NCBI GenBank assembly: GCA_017452115.1
Contig: JAFTNB010000151.1
Coordinates: forward strand, 1-10,220
DNA length: 10,220 nt
Direction of reading: 5' to 3'
DNA from: Alphaproteobacteria bacterium
GTDB lineage: Bacteria; Pseudomonadota; Alphaproteobacteria; RF32; CAG-239
The notes under the pieces are model-generated. The model did not search any database, had not been told where the DNA came from, and worked only from the letters and a program-made list of their open reading frames with translations. Of the stretch, positions 5,301 to 10,220 are shown one piece after another. A program made the translations under genes and the position numbers. Position 1 is the stretch's first letter; every line of letters starts with the position of its first letter.

Positions 5301-7998
5301 TAATTTATTAGACACTTATATTATGCGTAATCCGGATTTCTCTGCAAAGGCTATGTCTTTTTTACTCTCTAATGGCAATACCGAAGATTGTCGACAGTTT
5401 AGTCAAGATTTAGCACAAGAATACAATACAAAAAGATCTCTGATTCCGGAAGAATGGAAAAATAATATGGATAAAAAATTAATAGATAATAATATTTCCG
5501 GTCTTACCTCAAGAGATATCCAAAATTTGACCATTCCTGAAGATTCTTTTGTTTCTGCTGCCGGCAAGCTGCATGAAGAATATCTAAATGCCGGCTTTGA
5601 AGAACGAGCAGTGATAATGCATCGGTTACTTGATAGTTATGCCAACGAAAGCAATCTTTCCGAAGAAGAAAAACTACAAAAGCAAATTTCTTTTGTTTCC
5701 GATAAGGTTTTTGGTACAAGAGCTGAAGATAAAGATTTATTACAAGAAGTAAAAACTATTTCTACTGCAGTTTGTCACCAAGAAGAACAGCCTTCATTAT
5801 TATTGGGTGCTGTATTATCGGGACGGGAACCGGGACAAGCTGATAAAAATATGAATGTTGGCGATGGTTTAGCTATGTTTTGTGAAAAACAAGGTACTGC
5901 ATGGGTTAAATTAGCACAAACTTTATCATATGTAGATGCCTTGCCTCAAGATATTAGGGATAGTTTAGGTCGCTTAAAAGATAAAGCCAATGAACCCAAA
6001 CAATGGGAAATTCACAAAGATTTAGCAGAAGCTATGCCGGAAAGTGAATTATCCCGAATTAAACATGTAAAAAAATTTATTGGCGGTGGTACTTTTAATA
6101 AAACAATTTTAGTTGATGTTGAAAATGAACAATCAGGTAAGCAAGAAACTAAAGTTGTTCAGGTAATGCATGATAGAGCAGCAACAAAATCAGAACGTGA
6201 ATTTAAGAAAATCAATGCTGCAATTGATGAATTATGTACACAAGATTCTAAATATGAGATATTGCGAAGTGTAGCTGAACGTTCTGCTAAAAATGCCGTT
6301 ATCGAGGTTGATATTAAAGAAGGAGCAAAGCAATATGAAAATGCATGCCAAAACTATGGAAAAATTGAAAGTATTGAACTAAATGGTGTTTCATATATTC
6401 CTAAAGTTGCAACTTGGGAACGTTATGGTGAATCTCAATATTCTAATTACAAAATTATGGAAATGGCGCCCGGAAAGAGTATAGATTCTCCTGAATTTAC
6501 TCCGGCTCAACGTCGAGAAATGGCTCTTGCTTATACCGCAATTGAATTATCTAATTTGATGGGTGGAAAAGCATGGGATATTGATAGACATAGTAAACAA
6601 CAAAACTTTCATGTTACTAAAGATGAACACGGCAAAACCATCGTTGAAATAGGTATTTTTGATACAGGAGCCCAACGTCCGGCCCCGACTAAAGATGAAA
6701 AGAAATTACTTGGTAAGTTTTTGGTTGCTGTAGTTAAAGAACAACAGCAAGGCAAAGGTGGAAATTTAGGCGAATTTATGCTGCAAAAAATAAAAAAATT
6801 TGAAAAAGCCGGTAAAGATGTTAATTATGTTTCCGATGTCCAGCGCGGTTTATTGGCTATTTCTGATGTTATGCAATATATGAATACTCCGGAACATCCA
6901 AATGGTATGGCCGATGGTCTTATGACTTGTTTTAAAGTCTTAAAAGATAAAGAAATTATTGATAACGGATTATATAAAACATTAATTAGAGAAACAGCAA
7001 AGTCAATTCTTAAAAGCCCTTCTTTTGCTAAAAAGGCGCTCAATGCGGTAATTCATCCGAAAGAAAATACGGATAATTTAAGCATCAATTTAAGCAATAA
7101 TAATGATAAAATTGAACAGCAAATAAAATCTTCAGTAAGAGTTGATAAGCCATCATATGAAACAGAAAAAATTGAGTTAAATAAAACTCGCATTAAACCT
7201 AAACCCAAAACACCTAGAGAACAGGTTGAAAGTAAGTTAGAACAGCTTGGTATTGATAAAAAAAGCTATATGTTATTAACACCGGATGATAAATGGTTGG
7301 AAACTGAATATGGATTTGGCGGTTCTCGATCCATTGATGTTTATTTTGGACGTCAAGAACAAGCTGCAAAAGCCGGAAAAGAGATATTAGTCGGTGCAAA
7401 TAATGGCTATAGTGCTGCATATTTTGCCAAACAAGATATTTATGTTGTTTCTCCCGACTATAAGCTGCGAAATGCATTATGCGGCAGAGGTTATGATGAT
7501 GGTTATGGCGTAATGTTTTCCAATGGAGAACGATTTACCAATAGTGAATGGAGAAATGATAAGTGGAAAGATATAAAAGCCTACGTAGCCAATAAGGATA
7601 AAGAAAAGCATAACGACCAGTCCAAAACTGCAGCATTTATTCATGATGCAGACAGAAGAACAATATTAGAAAAAACCGGACGTTCTGTTCCTTTGGAGGT
7701 GCAAAAAGATTTTTCAGTGAAAGAACAAGAAAATATAAATTCTCCGGTTATGAATACTGTCCAGCCGGATATTTTAGAAACTGCAAGTATTCAATCTCCA
7801 ACTGCAGAAAAAATAGATGAGAAAACGCAAAAAGGAAAATTTATACATTATTTACGTTTAGGACGTAATTTGAAGTTAGAACAAAATAAAGGACGCAATT
7901 CTGAAAATACTCAAACAAAAACAACTGAAAAAGAAACAAAATCTAATATTAATATAACTCAAAAATTAGGTAAACTTTGGAGCAAAAGCTCACGCTGA
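2374..7998 (+). CDS. Giant multidomain protein: M48-type metallopeptidase domain plus ABC1/UbiB-like kinase fold
   Basis: The 1,874-residue protein shows no signal peptide or membrane helix, so a cytosolic (or non-classically exported) product is likely. Residues ~25-200 form a gluzincin domain of M48 type: INAAYM (71-76), HELGHFE with HExxH at 110-114, EMSAD with E136 as third zinc ligand, AGYNP, and H182/R188 in the HxxTxxR element that closes M48 domains. Residues ~205-1120 are mostly helical, polar and unassigned. Residues ~1165-1450 resemble the ABC1/ADCK/UbiB atypical kinases: KLAQ (1179-1182) for KxGQ, GGGT (1237-1240) for the Ala-rich loop, VVQVM (1261-1265) as beta-3, ENA (1322-1324), IMEM..G (1361-1367), DRH....N (1404-1411) and FDTG (1429-1432). 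A further block (~1610-1750) and a Lys-rich tail are unassigned. The start is set by GAGG 7 bases upstream. Substrate and role are unknown. The peptidase call is firm; the kinase-fold call rests on motif order. Confidence 0.85.
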   Translation: MEKYTGEENNYSIEFWEDHRILPKDCETTQIVQKYIKSICTKLYQKKGGEYAQPDYFDKNFQIVVEDKPEINAAYMSKKHTKDNRNILYVSKGLLANVQNEAQLASVIAHELGHFEVDETREKDRFGDSTGGHEHEMSADDLGFKSLVEAGYNPDEAVSFLKMINVAPQDTKSAYESANDVHGNTSTRIDRLMTRKSAYEKQGVVFSTDTFENRFKYFQKDFLLKASNDHYISYLEERIREEYHVSSSREVSPKERWNFCEKIITDEPKTLAVSGQRVVSFSQIFSQNVPSVSKEDAIQINRILEKAYAFKEQYLSRDVDDMWCGSQLPVRDENGDVYIKPLGSLAYKINHMQKLIKDKDEFNQLKEASTANNTAHELNKPYNMEDHVVMPSFSIEGLQKGDTVPWASVAEVANAENWININRIMNILNVKYNYFAQIYGDSLGYTKGDKNNIYVNAQGEVVSTNPEEVASLHSECEDKVQNNQTKERKRQMKLDFHDQLAIMSQNERGSAVFTEAKQQASAIYLKSVDAFAKIDAKSSDYLLKYGTGLHFNPEDKNRPSAQLFADRPYYLSPSYDDAKYAQIFYPLFTEVVLDTELKDIMQVYHSERYPKVDKALNFVNGLYNTMLDTNKKELNNVSPQIIRAMAPSVFRVYGDLMYDTPNTSSVSYLHRIVTQTLLNDNVGSEGNLPYVEEWRARQGLTEANNTDELVHNLSSLQPKEPYYEGYAVTTSKLLYDYEIMRTVNKGVDVDISTVLNTIPSVVSPALADKLTDYALQKDLFGAKEGESAESTYERCKELYITMTAKEAFTSKDDTQRQIESKLLSHMQKLSPERQLEEAYDLISTHANHDIANMEINDSIFTSQTKKERNNIRIERLKELGGSILQYDGNKQIVERMCANHIVTKHGIDDDTPEYQEKITAELENVSANISQKSRKRICEQVAKGVMAQKQLAYDIKEIHDKDLSNAEVRNKAVNGYNLLDTYIMRNPDFSAKAMSFLLSNGNTEDCRQFSQDLAQEYNTKRSLIPEEWKNNMDKKLIDNNISGLTSRDIQNLTIPEDSFVSAAGKLHEEYLNAGFEERAVIMHRLLDSYANESNLSEEEKLQKQISFVSDKVFGTRAEDKDLLQEVKTISTAVCHQEEQPSLLLGAVLSGREPGQADKNMNVGDGLAMFCEKQGTAWVKLAQTLSYVDALPQDIRDSLGRLKDKANEPKQWEIHKDLAEAMPESELSRIKHVKKFIGGGTFNKTILVDVENEQSGKQETKVVQVMHDRAATKSEREFKKINAAIDELCTQDSKYEILRSVAERSAKNAVIEVDIKEGAKQYENACQNYGKIESIELNGVSYIPKVATWERYGESQYSNYKIMEMAPGKSIDSPEFTPAQRREMALAYTAIELSNLMGGKAWDIDRHSKQQNFHVTKDEHGKTIVEIGIFDTGAQRPAPTKDEKKLLGKFLVAVVKEQQQGKGGNLGEFMLQKIKKFEKAGKDVNYVSDVQRGLLAISDVMQYMNTPEHPNGMADGLMTCFKVLKDKEIIDNGLYKTLIRETAKSILKSPSFAKKALNAVIHPKENTDNLSINLSNNNDKIEQQIKSSVRVDKPSYETEKIELNKTRIKPKPKTPREQVESKLEQLGIDKKSYMLLTPDDKWLETEYGFGGSRSIDVYFGRQEQAAKAGKEILVGANNGYSAAYFAKQDIYVVSPDYKLRNALCGRGYDDGYGVMFSNGERFTNSEWRNDKWKDIKAYVANKDKEKHNDQSKTAAFIHDADRRTILEKTGRSVPLEVQKDFSVKEQENINSPVMNTVQPDILETASIQSPTAEKIDEKTQKGKFIHYLRLGRNLKLEQNKGRNSENTQTKTTEKETKSNINITQKLGKLWSKSSR

Positions 7999-9129
7999 TT
8001 GTTCATCAATAGATTGATGTTCTATAGATAATGCTGTATCTTCGCCGAGTTGAATATCTTCAATTTTCTGAATTCGTCGAGCTATTTTTCCCGAAGAAAT
8101 TTTAATATTGTCAATATCATCATTTGCTTGCTTAAAATGACGACTCAAACTTTCAATTCTTCCATCCAAACGACCTATATCATCAATCAATACACCAACT
8201 TCTTTTTGAATAACTCCGGCTTGTTCCCGCATTTTTGCATCTTTAAGAATAGCTCGAACGGTATTCAGCGTAGCCATCAATGTAGTTGGAGATACAATCC
8301 ATACTTTTGCTCGATAAGATGTTTCTACTACATCGGGAAAATTGGCATGAAGTTCAGCATAAATAGCTTCACTGGGTAGAAACATTAATGCCGATTCGGC
8401 TGTTTGTCCGGTAATGATATACTTTTCGGAAATATCTTTAATATGTTTTAGAACAGATGCTTTGAAGAATCTCTCCGCTTCGATTTTTTCTCTATCATTA
8501 GCAGCGATTCGTAACGCATGATAACTTTCGAGTGGGAATTTTGAATCAATCACAATCATCCCCGGAGGGTTAGGAAGATTTAATACACAATCGGCTCTTT
8601 TTTGATTTTCCAATACAACCTGAAATTCATATGCAGAAGGAGGAAGAGCAGATGTTACAATATCATTAAGTTGAATTTCACCAAAAGCTCCGCGAGCTTG
8701 CTTATTAGAAAGAACTTCTTGCAAAGATACAACTTGTTCTGAAAGAGCCGATATCTTTTGTTGTGCTGCATCAATTTTCGCCAAACGTTCACGTAAATCA
8801 GTAAGGGTTTCATTTGTTTTTGTTGTATTTTGTTGTAAACCTTCACTGACATTTTTTGTAACTTGTAATAATTTTTCATCCATGATTTTAAGTACAGATA
8901 AACGTTGCTCATTTATTGCCGCGGCAATAGTATCTTGTTGTTGGCGAGAATATTCGGCCATCTGACTTAATCTACCGGATAATTCCGATTGATGATGAAA
9001 CAAAATATCTGCCAAACGATTTAATTCCGGATTCTTTTTCTGTGTCCTCCATATTAACAATAAGATTAAAATGAAAAAACACAATCCTCCTACAATCAAA
9101 ATTTGAGCATTTGACAGATTATTTATCAA
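7990..9129 (-). CDS. rmuC: RmuC-family protein (membrane-anchored coiled coil with a nuclease-like core)
   Basis: RmuC proteins limit recombination at inverted or short repeats and carry a PD-(D/E)XK nuclease-like fold. The 379-residue product has one N-terminal membrane helix (about 8-27), which should leave the rest in the cytoplasm. A long coiled coil follows (about 35-145), then the conserved core: RGAFGEIQL (146-154), RADCVLNLP (178-186, with D180), IDSKFPLESY (194-203, catalytic-type D195 and K197), LPSEAIYAEL (251-260) and SPTTLMATLNTVRAI (280-294). I place the start at a TTG (9129), because GGAG (9138-9141) lies 8 bases upstream and the membrane helix follows at once; later ATGs would remove it. 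It begins one base after the accA stop, implying coupled translation, and its last 9 bases overlap the end of the convergent giant gene. It is shorter than the E. coli protein (475 residues). Confidence 0.93.
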   Translation of the reverse strand: MINNLSNAQILIVGGLCFFILILLLIWRTQKKNPELNRLADILFHHQSELSGRLSQMAEYSRQQQDTIAAAINEQRLSVLKIMDEKLLQVTKNVSEGLQQNTTKTNETLTDLRERLAKIDAAQQKISALSEQVVSLQEVLSNKQARGAFGEIQLNDIVTSALPPSAYEFQVVLENQKRADCVLNLPNPPGMIVIDSKFPLESYHALRIAANDREKIEAERFFKASVLKHIKDISEKYIITGQTAESALMFLPSEAIYAELHANFPDVVETSYRAKVWIVSPTTLMATLNTVRAILKDAKMREQAGVIQKEVGVLIDDIGRLDGRIESLSRHFKQANDDIDNIKISSGKIARRIQKIEDIQLGEDTALSIEHQSIDEQSA

Positions 9130-9130
9130 A

Positions 9131-10114
9131 TTAATATCTCCGTTCAGTATAAGATATTTCTCTTCCCATTGCCAAAAATTTTTCAGTACGTTCTGTTTTT
9201 AATTTTTCTCCGTTTAACGGCATCAATTCTTTTAAATGACGATGAATTGCATTACCAACTCTTTCAATAGTTAATGACGCATCCCGATGAGCTCCACCGG
9301 TTGGTTCAGGAATGATTTCATCAATAACGCCAAATTTTTTCAAATCTTGAGCTGTTAACTTAAGCGCTTCGGTTGCTTCCTTAACCTTATCTGCAGAGCG
9401 CCATAGAATAGAAGCACAACCTTCAGGAGAAATTACTGAATAGATTGAATGTTCAAGCATTAATATTCGATTTGCTGCAGCAATAGCGATCGCTCCTCCA
9501 GAACCACCCATGCCAATAACAATCGAAACTAAAGGAACTTTAATTTGTAAACATTTTTCAATTGATGACGCAATGGCTTCAGCTTGGCCGCGAGCTTCGG
9601 CTTCCACACCCGGAAATGCACCGTCTGTATCAACAAAAGCAATCACCGGCATTCCGAATTTATCAGCCAAATCCATTAATCTTTGAGCTTTGCGGTATCC
9701 TTCTGGTTTGGCCATTCCGAAATTATAACGAACACGGCTTTCCAAATCATGTCCTTTTTCTTGTCCGAGCACAACCACAGACATATTTCTAAAACGACCG
9801 ATGCCGCCAATCATTGCTTCATCATCAGCAAAAAGTCTATCTCCGCATAATGGTGTAAAATCTTCAATTAAATAATTAACATAATCCAAGCAGTGAGGGC
9901 GTTGTGGATGGCGTGAAACCTGTAATTTTTGCCAAGGCGTTAAGTTTGCATATGAAGCTTTCATTTGTTTCTCCAGTTTTTGCTGCAAACGTGTAATCTC
10001 GGGGGTGATGTCTACATCTTGTCCTTCAGCCAGATGGCGCATTGCCTCGATTTTATCTTCAATTGCTACAATATTTTTTTCAAAATCAAGAACTAAAGTA
10101 TTTTCGTTGTTCAT
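9131..10114 (-). CDS. accA: Acetyl-CoA carboxylase carboxyltransferase subunit alpha
   Basis: With AccD it forms the carboxyltransferase that moves CO2 from biotin on AccB to acetyl-CoA, making malonyl-CoA for fatty-acid synthesis in the cytoplasm. The 327-residue product is full length (E. coli 319). Landmarks are LTPWQKLQVSRHPQRP (58-73), GDRLFADDEAMIGG (91-104), MAKPEGYRKAQRLM (134-147), DTDGAFPG (162-169), GGSGGA (203-208, oxyanion-type loop) and ISPEGCASILWR (228-239). Residue 164 is Asp where most homologues have Pro (DTPGAYPG). The ATG at 10114 follows a weak GAG about 6 bases upstream. rmuC follows after a single base, so the two are probably co-transcribed. No accD or biotin carboxylase gene is in view. 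Confidence 0.98.
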   Translation of the reverse strand: MNNENTLVLDFEKNIVAIEDKIEAMRHLAEGQDVDITPEITRLQQKLEKQMKASYANLTPWQKLQVSRHPQRPHCLDYVNYLIEDFTPLCGDRLFADDEAMIGGIGRFRNMSVVVLGQEKGHDLESRVRYNFGMAKPEGYRKAQRLMDLADKFGMPVIAFVDTDGAFPGVEAEARGQAEAIASSIEKCLQIKVPLVSIVIGMGGSGGAIAIAAANRILMLEHSIYSVISPEGCASILWRSADKVKEATEALKLTAQDLKKFGVIDEIIPEPTGGAHRDASLTIERVGNAIHRHLKELMPLNGEKLKTERTEKFLAMGREISYTERRY

Positions 10115-10220
10115 TATTATCTCATCATACAGTTACAAATCATCTAACAAATATCATATTTTTTTTTAGATTTCGACTCTTATTTTGCCTTACTGTGTAA
10201 ATAGTACTCAAAAATCTTGA
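10115..10220 (-). other. accA upstream region
   Basis: This short AT-rich stretch holds no gene. On the minus strand TATGAT occurs twice (10153-10158, and just before the accA Shine-Dalgarno). Neither has a good -35 at 16-18 bases, so I do not call a promoter. An A-tract of nine or more on the minus strand precedes the first TATGAT and could act as an upstream activating element. Confidence 0.3.

Noticed and set aside
6580..6680. PI3K-like kinase from the DRH...N and FDTG motifs alone
   Set aside because: The upstream KLAQ...LPQDI motif and the motif order fit ABC1/UbiB better, and the D-to-N distance does not match PI3K.
7800..7998. C-terminal secretion signal for a type IV system on the giant protein
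   Set aside because: The tail is merely Lys/Asn/Thr-rich and polar. Such composition is common, and no secretion genes are in view.
8004..8019. Hairpin CATCAA/TTGATG just after the giant gene stop as a bidirectional terminator
   Set aside because: The stem is only 6 bp and AT-rich with no T-run on either side, and it lies inside rmuC coding sequence.

Overview
The window looks like an AT-rich alphaproteobacterial chromosome, possibly from a host-associated or gut lineage. This rests on the housekeeping genes: an S2 with a Lys/Ala-rich tail followed directly by EF-Ts, an AccA of alphaproteobacterial style, and a short (379-residue) RmuC. No rRNA, tRNA, CRISPR array, transposase or phage gene is visible, so the lineage is inferred from protein character only.

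Layout. Positions 1-253 are intergenic. They hold two palindromic repeat-like hairpins placed head to head, a doubtful 19-codon reading frame, and a clean intrinsic terminator (202-227) that ends the minus-strand rpsB-tsf operon. tsf (254-1180) and rpsB (1276-2076) are read on the minus strand. Their 95-base spacer contains a hairpin that is fully paired only in the minus-strand RNA. A divergent intergenic region (2077-2373) follows, with the rpsB leader on one strand and a good sigma70-type promoter (2310-2338) on the other.

That promoter drives the main object of interest, a single 1,874-codon plus-strand gene (2374-7998). Its first ~200 residues form an M48-type zinc metallopeptidase domain (HExxH 110-114, third ligand E136). 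Residues ~1165-1450 carry, in the right order, degenerate versions of the ABC1/ADCK/UbiB atypical-kinase motifs. About 900 residues between them and a conserved-looking C-terminal block (~1610-1750) have no assignment I can make. No signal peptide or membrane helix is visible.

The giant gene ends tail to tail with rmuC (minus, 7990-9129), overlapping it by 9 bases. rmuC starts one base after the stop of accA (minus, 9131-10114), from a TTG with a good Shine-Dalgarno, so accA-rmuC looks like a translationally coupled pair. The last ~106 bases are the accA upstream region.

The flanking genes serve translation (S2, EF-Ts), fatty-acid synthesis (AccA) and DNA maintenance (RmuC). The giant gene is oriented against both flanking operons and has its own promoter, so it looks like an independent unit placed between two housekeeping blocks.
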